64,000 nucleotides of DNA from the NCBI GenBank assembly GCA_004322045.1, contig SCRN01000036.1:39758-103757 (forward strand), read 5' to 3'. The DNA is from Paraburkholderia sp. Its GTDB lineage: Bacteria; Pseudomonadota; Gammaproteobacteria; Burkholderiales; Burkholderiaceae. Shown here piece by piece: positions 28,065 to 36,839 of the stretch. Under the pieces are notes generated by a model. That model was not told where the DNA came from and did not search any database. It was given only the letters and a program-made list of their open reading frames with translations. Made by a program: the position numbers and the translations under genes. How positions within the stretch are numbered: the first letter of the stretch is position 1; each line of letters starts with the position of its first letter.

Positions 28065-29249
28065 ATGGTATCGACTGCAAACATCGTCGTGACTGTTGAG
28101 CGCGCTGCGCCGCATCACCACGCGGGTGTCGAAATGTGTGAGCACAAGGGTGTCGGTCACCCCGACACGTTGTGCGACACCGCTGTGGAGGCGGCGGCCC
28201 GCGCGCTCGGCCGTGCCTACCTCGACGATTACAGCGCCGTTCAGCACTTCAACCTCGACAAGGCGCTCCTGGTTGGCGGACAAAGCGAGCCCCGCTTTGG
28301 CGGCGGCCGTGTCACCCAGCGCATGAAGCTGCTTGTCTCGGGGCCCGCGACCACCCTTGTGGCCGGGTCACCCGAGTCCGTCATCCGGCAAGCTGTGAGC
28401 GACCATCTTGCGGGCACGCTGAAGCTCGAGCAAAGCCTGATCGATGTGGTTCCGATGCTGCGACCGGGCGCGCCCTGCCTGCGGCGTGTCAACGGCCCGG
28501 CGGGCATGCCGCGGGCCAACGACACGTCATTTGGCGTAGGCTATGCCCCATTGTCTGACCTTGAGCAGCGTGTCCTGAAAGCGGCAGAATTACTCAAGTC
28601 CGATGCGCTGCGCGATGCGTTTCCTGCGCTGGGCTTCGATTACAAGATCATGGGGCATCGCGTCGGGGAGCACATGCGTCTCACGGTCGCGCTGGCTTTC
28701 GTGGATCGCTACGTGGCCGATGCGGCTAGCTATTTTTCGCAGAAGGCCGCTGTCGAGATGTGTCTTTCCCGGTATCTCGGCGAAGCTTGCACTGTCCGCT
28801 GTAACACGCTTGATGACCCGCATGCCCGAAAGGAAAGCGGGCTGTATCTGACAGTCACCGGCCTGAGTGCCGAACAGGGCGATGACGGCGAAGTGGGGCG
28901 CGGCAATCGCATCAACGGACTGATCACGCCCGGGCGGCCGATGTCACTCGAAGCAGTTGCAGGTAAGAATCCGGCCTCTCACGTCGGAAAGCTCTATAAC
29001 GTGCTTGCGCATCGGCTGGCACAACGTATTCTCGATGACGCGGAGAGTGCCTCGCGCGTAACGGTCCGATTGCTATCGGCAATTGGCAACCGGATTGACG
29101 AGCCACAGCTTGCAGCCGTCGACGTCTGCGCGTCGGATGGCCTGTCCGGCGCACAGCGCCATCGCATACGGGAGCGCGTTGCGCACGGACTTGCCGAACT
29201 GCCTACGCTGACCCGGGAACTGATCGACGGCAGCGTGCTGGTCTGCTGA
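28065..29249 (+). CDS. Archaeal-type S-adenosylmethionine synthetase
   Basis: 394 residues. It makes S-adenosylmethionine from methionine and ATP. The sequence follows the archaeal-type family, not bacterial Met[78 protein letters not shown] and [20 protein letters not shown]. Bacterial MetK motifs such as GAGDQG are absent. The start is uncertain: ATG 28065 gives a family-like N-terminus ([13 protein letters not shown]), and an in-frame GTG lies at 28041. It is divergent from DUF3141 with a shared FNR box. It probably supplements a chromosomal MetK and may feed the SAM-dependent membrane methyltransferases of this block. Confidence 0.85.
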   Translation: MVSTANIVVTVERAAPHHHAGVEMCEHKGVGHPDTLCDTAVEAAARALGRAYLDDYSAVQHFNLDKALLVGGQSEPRFGGGRVTQRMKLLVSGPATTLVAGSPESVIRQAVSDHLAGTLKLEQSLIDVVPMLRPGAPCLRRVNGPAGMPRANDTSFGVGYAPLSDLEQRVLKAAELLKSDALRDAFPALGFDYKIMGHRVGEHMRLTVALAFVDRYVADAASYFSQKAAVEMCLSRYLGEACTVRCNTLDDPHARKESGLYLTVTGLSAEQGDDGEVGRGNRINGLITPGRPMSLEAVAGKNPASHVGKLYNVLAHRLAQRILDDAESASRVTVRLLSAIGNRIDEPQLAAVDVCASDGLSGAQRHRIRERVAHGLAELPTLTRELIDGSVLVC

Positions 29250-29275
29250 CTGGCTGCCCGGTCGCGGCAGGCAGT
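29249..29275. terminator. Hairpin between convergent genes
   Basis: Arms ACTGGCTGCC and GGCAGGCAGT (one mismatch) around a 7-base loop lie exactly between two convergent genes, so it could terminate both. No T-run follows. Confidence 0.4.
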
Positions 29276-29283
29276 CATAACGC

Positions 29284-29778
29284 TCATTGAGCCGGTGCGG
29301 GCGGATTTTGCTGCTGCATCATTTGCTCCATCATCATCTGCATCATGTCCATGCGTTTTTCCATCATGTCCATGCGTTGGTTCATGCCCGCGCCACGTTT
29401 GCCGCTCTGGACGCGGTTGGTGGCGCCTCCCATCCCTTGCGGTCCCATCATGGCCATCATCATCGGACCGCCCATCGCGTGCATCGACTGCATCGCGTCC
29501 TGCAGGGTTCGCATGTGTTCGTCCATCAGCCGCTGGCGTGCTACGGGATCCTTTGTCTGACGGATTTCATCCATCTGCGCGAGCATCTTCTGCATCTGGC
29601 GGCGCGCGTCTTCAAGGCGTTCAGCGGATTGCTCGCTGGCGGAAACCTTCGGTGCGGATACGCCCGGCTGTGCTGCGGACGCCGGGTGATGCGCGTCGTT
29701 GGCTCGCACATTCGCTGCCATGGCCATGGCCAGTGCCGTGCTCACCGCGAACAAGGACAAGGCGGTTCTCATTTTCAT
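29284..29778 (-). CDS. Met-rich periplasmic protein
   Basis: 164 residues. A signal peptide (TALSLFAVSTALAMAMAANV) is followed by a His-containing linker and a coiled-coil-like helical region (RRQMQKMLAQMDEIRQTKDP). A Met-dense C-terminus (MGGPMMMAMMGPQGMGG, then MDMMQMMMEQMMQQQ) is the kind of cluster that binds Cu(I) or Ag(I). The start at 29778 gives the best signal peptide. It is the last gene after the beta-propeller on the minus strand, but it has its own FNR-like site at 29835. Confidence 0.7.
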   Translation of the reverse strand: MKMRTALSLFAVSTALAMAMAANVRANDAHHPASAAQPGVSAPKVSASEQSAERLEDARRQMQKMLAQMDEIRQTKDPVARQRLMDEHMRTLQDAMQSMHAMGGPMMMAMMGPQGMGGATNRVQSGKRGAGMNQRMDMMEKRMDMMQMMMEQMMQQQNPPAPAQ

Positions 29779-29834
29779 GTTGCGTGCTCCAGTCAATGGG
29801 AACTCCATTGTGCGAAGTGAATTCGGCGCAACGG

Positions 29835-29848
29835 TTGACGAGGATCAA
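29835..29848. promoter_or_regulatory. FNR/ANR-like box before Met-rich gene
   Basis: TTGAC-GAGG-ATCAA, one base from consensus, centred 63 bases upstream of the start at 29778 (minus). Confidence 0.45.
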
Positions 29849-29972
29849 TCTCGCCGCAAACTGAAGCCCGCACAACGCGGGCTTCAGATCACCGGTGACG
29901 ATCCTGGAAGTGGAACCGCTGCGTGCAGGTGTCGCATCGGGCCACACCGTCGTGCAACATCGCTTCGGCCGA

Positions 29973-31037
29973 TCAGCGCAGTGCGCGGTACGTTATCCCG
30001 TTAGGACTACTGCCGACATGATACGTAGCGATCACGCGCTGGGTGCCGGTATTAATGGCGCTGACCGTGTTGTCCCTCGTGTTCGTCACAAATACGGACG
30101 CACTGTCACTGCTTGCGACGACTCCGTGCGCCCCTGCGCCGGTAACAACCGTATCCATGAGCTGGCCGCTCGCAACGTCGATGACCGACACCGTGTTGTC
30201 CGGCTGGCTCCCGGATCCCTGGTTGGCAACATAGACCTTGCTGCCGTCGGGCACCACATAGACCTGAATGGGGCTACGGCCGACCGGTATGCGACTGGTC
30301 ACACGACGGGTTGCGGTATCGACAACCGCAACCTGGTTGTCGTCGCGCAGCGACACGTAGGCCCGTTTTCCGTCCGGCGTAAAGCCGACCTGAACCGGAG
30401 CACGGCCCACCGGGATTCGGGCGGCTTCCGTGAGGCTTCGGGTGTCGATGACCGATACGCTGTTATCCGCCACGTTCGCGACGTAGAGTTCGCGGCCGTC
30501 CGGACTGAGCCTCAGACCGTGGGGGAAGGCGCCGGTAGTTACGGTGCCCACCACGCGCCTCTGGCCGATATCGACGACCGTGACCTGATTGTCTTCGGAG
30601 CTCGTGACGTACGCGTGTTTGCCCGATAGGTCCGTAACGACATGGGCGGGATGATGGCCAGCGGGAAGCGTGGCCAGGATCTGGTCCAGGTGGTGAGGAT
30701 CGATGACGAGCAGGTTGCCTTGCGGCTCTTCTTCTCGCATGTCGCCTTGCGCAGGGGGAGGCATCGAGGCCATGCCGTTCATGTTATGCCTGGCATGGGA
30801 GGAAACCGGCATGCCGACCGCGAGCAGCGCCTTGCCATCGGGCGTCATTTGAACGTTGTGCGGGACGATGGGCACCTTTGTTGTGCGTACGGTTGGACTG
30901 CCCAGTTCGATTTCACTGATGGAGTTGTCGCCTTCGTTTGCGCTGTACACAACGCCCTCCAGCCTGCTGGAGGCATATGATGTCTGGGTGGCGAGAGCAA
31001 AAATGAGACTCGCAAGCGTGAGTTGAAGCCGTTCCAT
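29973..31037 (-). CDS. Periplasmic YVTN-type beta-propeller protein
   Basis: 354 residues with signal peptide (LQLTLASLIFALATQTSYAS) and about seven propeller repeats. The repeats carry the signature YVANVADNSVSVIDT, YVSLRDDNQVAVVDT and YVANQGSGSQPDNTVSVIDV, alternating with strand pairs such as VVGTVTTGAFPHGLRLSPDG. A Met/His/Pro insert (MNGMASMPPPAQGDMREEE) interrupts blade 2. The start at 31037 has AAGGAA upstream. The function of secreted YVTN propellers is mostly unknown; proximity to a multicopper oxidase suggests a copper-linked partner. Confidence 0.85.
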   Translation of the reverse strand: MERLQLTLASLIFALATQTSYASSRLEGVVYSANEGDNSISEIELGSPTVRTTKVPIVPHNVQMTPDGKALLAVGMPVSSHARHNMNGMASMPPPAQGDMREEEPQGNLLVIDPHHLDQILATLPAGHHPAHVVTDLSGKHAYVTSSEDNQVTVVDIGQRRVVGTVTTGAFPHGLRLSPDGRELYVANVADNSVSVIDTRSLTEAARIPVGRAPVQVGFTPDGKRAYVSLRDDNQVAVVDTATRRVTSRIPVGRSPIQVYVVPDGSKVYVANQGSGSQPDNTVSVIDVASGQLMDTVVTGAGAHGVVASSDSASVFVTNTRDNTVSAINTGTQRVIATYHVGSSPNGITYRALR

Positions 31038-31133
31038 GATGGATTCCTTGCGTTCAGACTGACGCCTGCGCGCGGGCAGGGCAGCCTGTGAGACGGGTAT
31101 CGGGCGGATCATGGCGAACCGCGGCAGAATCGG

Positions 31134-31152
31134 GGGACGCCTGAGGCGTCCC
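31134..31152. terminator. Perfect 8-bp hairpin after multicopper oxidase gene
   Basis: GGGACGCC-TGA-GGCGTCCC lies 6 bases beyond the oxidase stop and before the propeller gene. There is no T-run, so it may attenuate or stabilise the transcript rather than end it. Confidence 0.4.
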
Positions 31153-31157
31153 GCCTC

Positions 31158-32732
31158 TCAGACCTTGTATGCGAAGGTCGTCATCATGCCGGTCGCCATG
31201 TGGTACAGGTGATGGCAATGAAATGCCCACTGTCCGGGGTTGTCTGCGTCGACCGCAATCGTCACGGCGCGCCGTGGGGGCACCAACACGGTGTCGCGCG
31301 TTGCGCCCGGGAAGCGCCGGCCATCGATCGCGACGACCTGAAAGTGATGTCCGTGCAGATGCATCGGATGCGCCATCATGCTCGTGTTGTGCAGCGTGAC
31401 CTCGACCCGATCGCCCTGGTCGACAGCCAGACGGGGGCGCGTCCGCAGTCCCCACCGGTAGGCGACCATGTCACCGGTCAGTGCCATGTCGAACGTCTTG
31501 CCGGCCCGCCGCGACGGAAGCGGTCTGGCGGCCCGCAGCCGGGATTCGAGCGCCAGGTCGAGAACGGGACCTGGCATGCTCCCGGTGGCGGGAAGCCTCG
31601 CCACACGTGCCCCCGGCGACTGAAGAACAATGCCGGTGCGCTCCCTGCCGCCTTCTCGTAGCGCGAGAATCGGGAACGTACCGGGTCCGCGCGGCAGCTG
31701 AATGCGCACGTCGACACGCTGCCCCATGCTCAGCGGGAATCGCCGGCCGGTGACGGGTTGCACAGGCTGCCCGTCGACTGCAACCAGCGTCCCTTCGAGA
31801 TTTCCGAAGTCAAGCGTGAAGGCAGTCGCGGTGCCGCCATTGATCACGCGCACGCGCAACTGTCCGCCGCTTTCGACCCGGACGACTTCCGGGTCATCGA
31901 GCGTGCGATCGTTGGCGAGGTAGGCGTCATAGTCGATGTCGTTCAGATCCAGCGGCATCGCGGCCGGGCTCATGGGCAAGCCACCTATCGATCCGTTTCC
32001 CGCAGCCATGTTCATGCCGGACATGCTGCTCCCGTCCATCGACATCGCGGCGTGGTTGGTGCGGCGCGCCGATGACGCGTGCGATCCGCTGTCGGCATGC
32101 GCAGCGTTAGGCGACTGTTTTGCCGTCAGTCGCGCCAGCAGCTCCTCGGGAGACGCAAACGAGAAGTCATGCAGCAGGATCACGATCTCCTGTTCGTCCC
32201 GATTTGACTGTGCAGCGTCGGCAACAATCAGGGGTGCGGCAAGGAGCTGCTGTTCCTGCAGCGTGTGCGCATGCATCCAGTAGGTCCCCGGACTGCTTAC
32301 CGGAAAGTCGAATGTGCGTTGGGCTCCCGCAGCGATCAGGGGCAGCGGTGCGTCGGGAACGCCGTCGACCGGCCACGGAGGCGTGAGACCGTGCCAGTGG
32401 ATGTTGGTGGGGTCGGCTGTTTCGTTGTGCAGGACGACGTTGAATGTGTCGCCCTCACGCAACCTGATGCCGGGTGTGCCGTCCGGCTGCCGGATGCCGT
32501 AGACGCTTGCCGGGCGGCCGTTCACCTCAATGGTCCGACGCACGACGGCAAGCTGCACCTGCCTCGCTGCGCCCGTTGCGTCGGCGGCGTCGGCAGCGCG
32601 CGCCGGCTTGCTCCATGCCGGCCGCAGCGCCAGGGCTGCGGCACCCGCGAAGGCGCCTTTGAGAAATCTACGGCGATTCATCGCCCATTGGCCTGATGCC
32701 GCTGCGGACGGCGTATCGATAAGATCTTGCAT
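31158..32732 (-). CDS. Tat-exported multicopper oxidase
   Basis: 524-residue periplasmic three-domain multicopper oxidase of the type that oxidises Cu(I) to Cu(II). A twin-arginine signal is present (NRRRFLKGAF, residues 19-28). All four copper-ligand motifs are visible: NIHWHG, YWMHAHTL, HPMHLHGHHF and WAFHCHHLYHMATGM, the last containing the type 1 Cys and ligand Met. A Met/His-rich insert (SMDGSSMSGMNMAAG) is typical of copper-tolerance oxidases. The start at 32732 has GAGGAA upstream. It follows the RPP-tail protein gene by 85 bases and precedes a YVTN propeller. Confidence 0.9.
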   Translation of the reverse strand: MQDLIDTPSAAASGQWAMNRRRFLKGAFAGAAALALRPAWSKPARAADAADATGAARQVQLAVVRRTIEVNGRPASVYGIRQPDGTPGIRLREGDTFNVVLHNETADPTNIHWHGLTPPWPVDGVPDAPLPLIAAGAQRTFDFPVSSPGTYWMHAHTLQEQQLLAAPLIVADAAQSNRDEQEIVILLHDFSFASPEELLARLTAKQSPNAAHADSGSHASSARRTNHAAMSMDGSSMSGMNMAAGNGSIGGLPMSPAAMPLDLNDIDYDAYLANDRTLDDPEVVRVESGGQLRVRVINGGTATAFTLDFGNLEGTLVAVDGQPVQPVTGRRFPLSMGQRVDVRIQLPRGPGTFPILALREGGRERTGIVLQSPGARVARLPATGSMPGPVLDLALESRLRAARPLPSRRAGKTFDMALTGDMVAYRWGLRTRPRLAVDQGDRVEVTLHNTSMMAHPMHLHGHHFQVVAIDGRRFPGATRDTVLVPPRRAVTIAVDADNPGQWAFHCHHLYHMATGMMTTFAYKV

Positions 32733-32817
32733 TTGAGTTCCTCGACATAAGCTGACCGGACAGCCACTTCGGGCTACCGGGATGTATCGGGGCTGCACGG
32801 GTGTGCGGCCAGCGGAC

Positions 32818-33222
32818 TTATGCAAAGAAGTTGGATGGGGGACGATCGATGCCGTCGGTCAGGAAACGGGTTGCCGGATCGGACCTGGGGCGGACAACGC
32901 GAAGGAGTGCAACGTCGCCAGCAGGTAGCCCAACAGCGGACACGGTCGCAACCGCGCTGGCGAAACAGGACGAGCACATGCTGCATTGACCGGCGGGGTA
33001 GATGAGGCGCATCGTGCCGTTGCCGTGATCGCACGGGTGGGCGGCGACAGGCGCCTGCGCGGCATGACCGTGCAACAACGTGGCGCGCGACGCGTCAGTC
33101 ATTCCCTCCGTTACCGCCGCGGCGGGCGCGGCGCCGCAGGACAGAATTGCCGCCACACCCGGCCGGATCGGCAGGCTCAGGAACAGCAGCAGGGCGAGGA
33201 GGAATGTGCGCCAGCGAAGCAT
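32818..33222 (-). CDS. Exported Cys/His protein with C-terminal RPP motif (DUF2946-like)
   Basis: 134 residues. A signal peptide (MLRWRTFLLALLLFLSLPIR) is followed by a His-containing middle, a Cys cluster CSMCSSC, and a conserved tail (ATRFLTDGIDRPPSNFFA). The gene at 41598 encodes a protein of identical length with CSTCTSC and FLTDGIERPPRRF, so these are clear paralogues. The start at 33222 is chosen for the signal peptide. It lies upstream of the multicopper oxidase. Probably a periplasmic copper-binding or signalling protein; no function is known to me. Confidence 0.7.
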   Translation of the reverse strand: MLRWRTFLLALLLFLSLPIRPGVAAILSCGAAPAAAVTEGMTDASRATLLHGHAAQAPVAAHPCDHGNGTMRLIYPAGQCSMCSSCFASAVATVSAVGLPAGDVALLRVVRPRSDPATRFLTDGIDRPPSNFFA

Positions 33223-33464
33223 GGGGGCGGTATATACCGGGTGATCTCTATCGATGTCGGGATGTTGCAGATTGCGATCAGATCGTAAATGCAGTGCGGG
33301 TACTGTCATGCACCTGCTGCAGCACCCCGGTGAAAACAGGGAAACCCATCTGCAGCGTCAGGATGTCATGGCAGATGCTAGCACCGCTGAATCTCGTAAT
33401 TTCGCCTGCGACGACGGGACGCACTGGCACGGCAAACCGGGTTCGCTGCGCCGGTTCAGGTTTT

Positions 33465-33662
33465 TCACGCGCGCACCGATGCGCTGTAACCCGCCTCCCG
33501 GATCGCAGAAACAAAATCATTTGCCGGACGCGTGGATTCAATACGCACAGTTCGGGTTGCTATATCGATGTCGACTTTCGCCCGTGCGTCGACGTTCTGC
33601 ACGGCCCTCTCGATCACGCCAGAGCAGTGCCCGCAGGTCATATCCGGTACTTGCAGTTCCAT
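33465..33662 (-). CDS. copZ: CopZ-like copper chaperone (heavy-metal-associated domain)
   Basis: 65-residue cytoplasmic chaperone carrying Cu(I) to exporters or regulators. A single HMA domain has MELQVPDMTCGHCSGVIE with the Cu-binding pair Cys11 and Cys14, followed by the beta-alpha-beta pattern ending FVSAIREAGYSASVRA. The ATG at 33662 has GGAG 7 bases upstream. A CueR-type operator lies just before it, which fits copper control. The 33223-33464 gap downstream shows no gene. Confidence 0.88.
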   Translation of the reverse strand: MELQVPDMTCGHCSGVIERAVQNVDARAKVDIDIATRTVRIESTRPANDFVSAIREAGYSASVRA

Positions 33663-33700
33663 GCTGCAACTCCATTCATTGGTAGGACAGTTGCATTTTC

Positions 33701-33725
33701 GACATTCCAACGGTCGGAAGGTCAA
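33701..33725 (-). promoter_or_regulatory. CueR/MerR-type promoter for copZ
   Basis: Minus strand: -35 TTGACC overlaps a dyad GACCTTCC...GGAATGTC, with a 19-base spacer to an A-rich -10 region. The long spacer with CCTTCC/GGAA half-sites is characteristic of CueR-regulated promoters. It is 39 bases upstream of the copZ start. A MerR-family gene begins at 63771. Confidence 0.6.
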
Positions 33726-33901
33726 GGCTTTTCCGGCTGACCGGGCATGTTCCAACCGCGAGGCAGGAGTTTGGGCATTGGCAAGCCGCGGGACGACCCG
33801 CAGCGTGTGCGCGGGAGTTTCGGGCGCAAAGCGCGTTCACTAACCTAAAGTTCGCGTAGACTGCTGAGCCGTGTTCCTCCGACCTTCGCATTCAGCACAG
33901 T

Positions 33902-34717
33902 ATGCGTTTCAACCTTCAAAGCGCTTTCGCCGCCGCGGTCGTTTGTGCGGTTACCCAGTCCGCCATGGCGCAGACACCCAGGACAGTACAGCTGGAAGAT
34001 CTGACCTGGACCGAGCTGCGCGACCAGATCCACGCTGGCAAGACCACGATCATCATACCCATCGGCGGGATCGAGCAAAGCGGACCGTACGTCGCGCTAG
34101 GCAAGCACAATGCGCGCGTCAAGGTGTTGTCGCGGCGCATCGCGGAACAACTTGGCAACGCACTTGTCGCCCCCGTGATCGCCTACGTTCCCGAGGGCGG
34201 CTATGCTCCGCCCACCTCGCATATGCGTTTCCCCGGCACGATCACGGTACCCGACGACGTGTTCGAAAAGACCCTTGAGTCTGCGGCGAACAGTTTTAAG
34301 GTTCACGGTTTCACGAACATCGTTTTTCTCGGCGATCACGGTGGCTACCAGAACGACATCAAGCGCGCGGTCGCGTATCTGAACAAGACGTGGGCCGGGT
34401 CGGGCGCGCGCGCGTTCGTCCCGCCGGAATATTACGCATCGAGTTCCGACGGCTACGCGCAGATTCTGCGTCAGCGCGGCGTGCGTGACGACGAGATCGG
34501 CACGCACGCAGGACTGGCCGATACGTCATTGCTGTTGGCGGTCGCTCCGCAAATGGTGCGCGTCGACCGCTTGCGCGACGCGCCGAAGCTCCGTGCCGCC
34601 GATGGCGTCTATGGCGGCGATCCGCGCCGCTCAAGCGTCGAGCTCGGGCAGCTCGGCGTTGATACGATTGTGTCGCGCACCGTCGGCGCGATCAGGGCGG
34701 AGGTCGCCAGCCGCTAA
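33902..34717 (+). CDS. Secreted creatininase-family amidohydrolase
   Basis: 271 residues. A Sec signal peptide (FAAAVVCAVTQSAMAQ) is followed by a creatininase fold: DLTWTELRDQIHAGKTTIII, PIGGIEQSGPYVALGKHNAR, FLGDHGGYQND and GTHAGLADTSLLLAVAP. The metal-site residues of the family (Glu in GGIEQ, His/Asn near LGKHN, Asp-His in GDHGG, Glu/His near IGTHAG) look intact. Classical creatininases and the mycofactocin protein MftE are cytoplasmic, so an exported form is unusual. It is 53 bases upstream of a beta-propeller gene. Substrate unknown. Confidence 0.8.
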   Translation: MRFNLQSAFAAAVVCAVTQSAMAQTPRTVQLEDLTWTELRDQIHAGKTTIIIPIGGIEQSGPYVALGKHNARVKVLSRRIAEQLGNALVAPVIAYVPEGGYAPPTSHMRFPGTITVPDDVFEKTLESAANSFKVHGFTNIVFLGDHGGYQNDIKRAVAYLNKTWAGSGARAFVPPEYYASSSDGYAQILRQRGVRDDEIGTHAGLADTSLLLAVAPQMVRVDRLRDAPKLRAADGVYGGDPRRSSVELGQLGVDTIVSRTVGAIRAEVASR

Positions 34718-34770
34718 AACGGCCGGTTAGTCGTCTTTCATCACCCATTCATTCGATAACGAAAACTGCC

Positions 34771-35943
34771 ATGAAATTGATTCCCAGCCGTTTGTCGCGC
34801 ATCGCAACGTCGCTTGCCGCCGGGCTGGCCGGTTGCTGGCCTGCGGGCGCGGTGTTTGCCGCATCGGCCGTGGCCACCGTGCCGGGTATGCCGCCCGTCG
34901 TGAATCCTGGCAACCTGTATGGCGAAGCGGGCGCCGGTCACATGAGCCCGGCAGTCGCGGGTGCGCTATCGCGCATCTACGTGCCGAATCTGCGTTCGAA
35001 CGACGTGTATGTGATCGACCCGACCACGTTCAAGGTCGCGGACAAGTTTCACGTCGGCTACAGCCCGCAGCACATCGTTCCGTCCTGGGATCTGCAGACG
35101 CTGTGGGTCACCAACAATGCCGAAGGACGTTCCGACGGCAGCCTGACGCCGATCAATCCGAAAACCGGTAAGCCCGGTAAGGAAGTGATGGTCGACGATC
35201 CTTACAACATGTATTTCACGCCGGACGGCAAGGACGCAATTGTCGTCGCGGAAGCGCACGAGCGTCTCGACTTTCGCGACCCGCACACGATGGCGCTGAA
35301 ATCGAGCCTGTCCGTGCCGGGGTGCAAAGGAATCAACCACGCCGACTTCTCGATCGACGGAAAATACGTGCTGTTTACGTGCGAATTCGGCGGGAGGGTC
35401 GCGAAGATCGATCTCGTGAATCGCAAGGTCGTCGGCTATCTCGATCTGAATAAGAAGGGCATGCCGCAGGACATCCGTATTTCGTCGGACGGCAAGGTGT
35501 TTTACGTTGCGGACATGAAAGCCGACGGCGTGTTCCTCGTGGACGGTGACAGCTTCACGAAGATCGGCTTCCTCGAGACCGGTGTGGGCGCACATGGACT
35601 CTATCCGAGCCGCGATGGAACGAAGCTGTACGTCGCGAACCGTGGCTCGAATCTCATTCATGGGCCGCGGCATGGCAAGGGCAGCGTGTCGGTGATCGAC
35701 TTCGCGACGCGCAAGGTCGTCGCAACGTGGCCGATTCCCGGCGGCGGCAGCCCGGACATGGGTAATGTCAGCGCGGACGGCAAAACGTTGTGGCTGTCCG
35801 GCCGGTTCGACGACGTCGTCTATGCAATCGACACGAGGACCGGTGTCGGCAAATCCATTCCGGTCGGCATGGAGCCGCACGGGATGACCGTCTGGCCGCA
35901 ACCCGGACGCTATTCGCTCGGTCACACAGGCAACATGCGCTAA
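34771..35943 (+). CDS. Exported YncE-type beta-propeller protein
   Basis: 390 residues with signal peptide (SLAAGLAGCWPAGAVFAASA) and about seven propeller blades: RIYVPNLRSNDVYVIDPTTF, GKEVMVDDPYNMYFTPDGKD, MPQDIRISSDGKVFYVADMK, GAHGLYPSRDGTKLYVANRG and GSPDMGNVSADGKTLWLSGR. It follows the creatininase-family gene closely, suggesting a two-gene periplasmic unit. It differs in sequence from the propeller at 29973. Function unknown. Confidence 0.85.
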   Translation: MKLIPSRLSRIATSLAAGLAGCWPAGAVFAASAVATVPGMPPVVNPGNLYGEAGAGHMSPAVAGALSRIYVPNLRSNDVYVIDPTTFKVADKFHVGYSPQHIVPSWDLQTLWVTNNAEGRSDGSLTPINPKTGKPGKEVMVDDPYNMYFTPDGKDAIVVAEAHERLDFRDPHTMALKSSLSVPGCKGINHADFSIDGKYVLFTCEFGGRVAKIDLVNRKVVGYLDLNKKGMPQDIRISSDGKVFYVADMKADGVFLVDGDSFTKIGFLETGVGAHGLYPSRDGTKLYVANRGSNLIHGPRHGKGSVSVIDFATRKVVATWPIPGGGSPDMGNVSADGKTLWLSGRFDDVVYAIDTRTGVGKSIPVGMEPHGMTVWPQPGRYSLGHTGNMR

Positions 35944-36026
35944 CCGCTCGCCAGTTCTGGCGTCCGGCAGGCCGGAGCGACGATAAGGGGCGACATCCCG
36001 CCTCGGCCTGTCTGACACGCAGGGGA

Positions 36027-36170
36027 ATGTTCCGGCAATCATTCGCGAAAGTGCTCATCATCGAGGACGACGCATCCATTGCCGCAAACGTTTAGCACTA
36101 CCTGGAAAGCGGCGGCTTTCATGTCGATGTCGCCATGAGCGGGCCTGACGGCAACTGCTCTATATTCGCC
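36027..36170 (+). pseudogene. Response-regulator receiver fragment, N-terminal
   Basis: From ATG 36027 the frame reads FAKVLIIEDDASIAANV, then TAG, then HYLESGGFHVDVAMSGPDG before losing homology. This is the start of an OmpR-type receiver domain with the acidic pair (EDD). The nonsense codon and the missing phospho-acceptor half make it non-functional. Confidence 0.65.
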
Positions 36171-36173
36171 CAT

Positions 36174-36314
36174 GTGGACGAATCCTACCCACTCCGAGAT
36201 CGACTTTGCGGTCGCCGCGATTGGCGTCTTCCTGCTCACTCGATGGAAAATCCCGCCGCTTGCTGTCGTCGTGCTTTTAGCGATCGCAGGCGTCGCGGAA
36301 GTTGCCTTGCGCTG
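36174..36314 (+). pseudogene. Chromate transporter (ChrA) C-terminal fragment
   Basis: 46 codons: EIDFAVAAIGVFLLTRWKIP, PLAVVVLLAIAGVAEVAL and a stop. The TRWKIPPLAVV pattern matches the last helices of ChrA-type chromate permeases. Everything upstream of this has been replaced by the receiver fragment. Confidence 0.5.
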
Positions 36315-36429
36315 AGGCGCGTGATTGCGACCTCGCCTGGGGAACTGCGTGCTGAAGTTGAGCTATGGACACTGAGTGTGGATGCCCGGGGCGCAACTGC
36401 ACCAAGTCCGCTGAACTTCACCTCAAGCG

Positions 36430-36611
36430 CTGTCGTTCTGCGGCCCGGTTGAAATGGCTATCGCCGCTCTTGCCACCGATGCGATCACGTGTGGGTATAG
36501 CAGCCCCACGCCCATGTTGGCCGCGCTCGCAATCCGCGCGCCGAAGCCGTGAACGATCACCATCGCGATGATGCCCACGGCCGGCAGCCACAAGCCGGCC
36601 ATCGCTCAAGC
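36430..36611 (-). pseudogene. Membrane-protein fragment of unknown family
   Basis: The minus strand gives MAGLWLPAVGIIAMVIVHGF, GARIASAANMGVGLLYPHVI and ASVARAAIAISTG before a stop: two membrane-helix-like stretches with no visible start signal. It may be a remnant of a transporter. I do not recognise it. Confidence 0.3.
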
Positions 36612-36839
36612 GCGCCGGCCAGAGGCCCGTTCAGGAGCTGGGAGAATCCCTAGACCATGCCTACGCCGCTGTTCCCCAGCCATCATGGGAAGGCGAACGC
36701 TGGGAAGTACGAATGGTTCGGTTACGATGGCGCGGACCGTGCGGCTTCAATCTGGAATGTCGGCTTTCGCGCGTTCGTCGCACAACTATGTGAGGGCCGC
36801 TTTCGTAAAGGCGAGTGGGGCAAGAGAGTTCGATATGGC

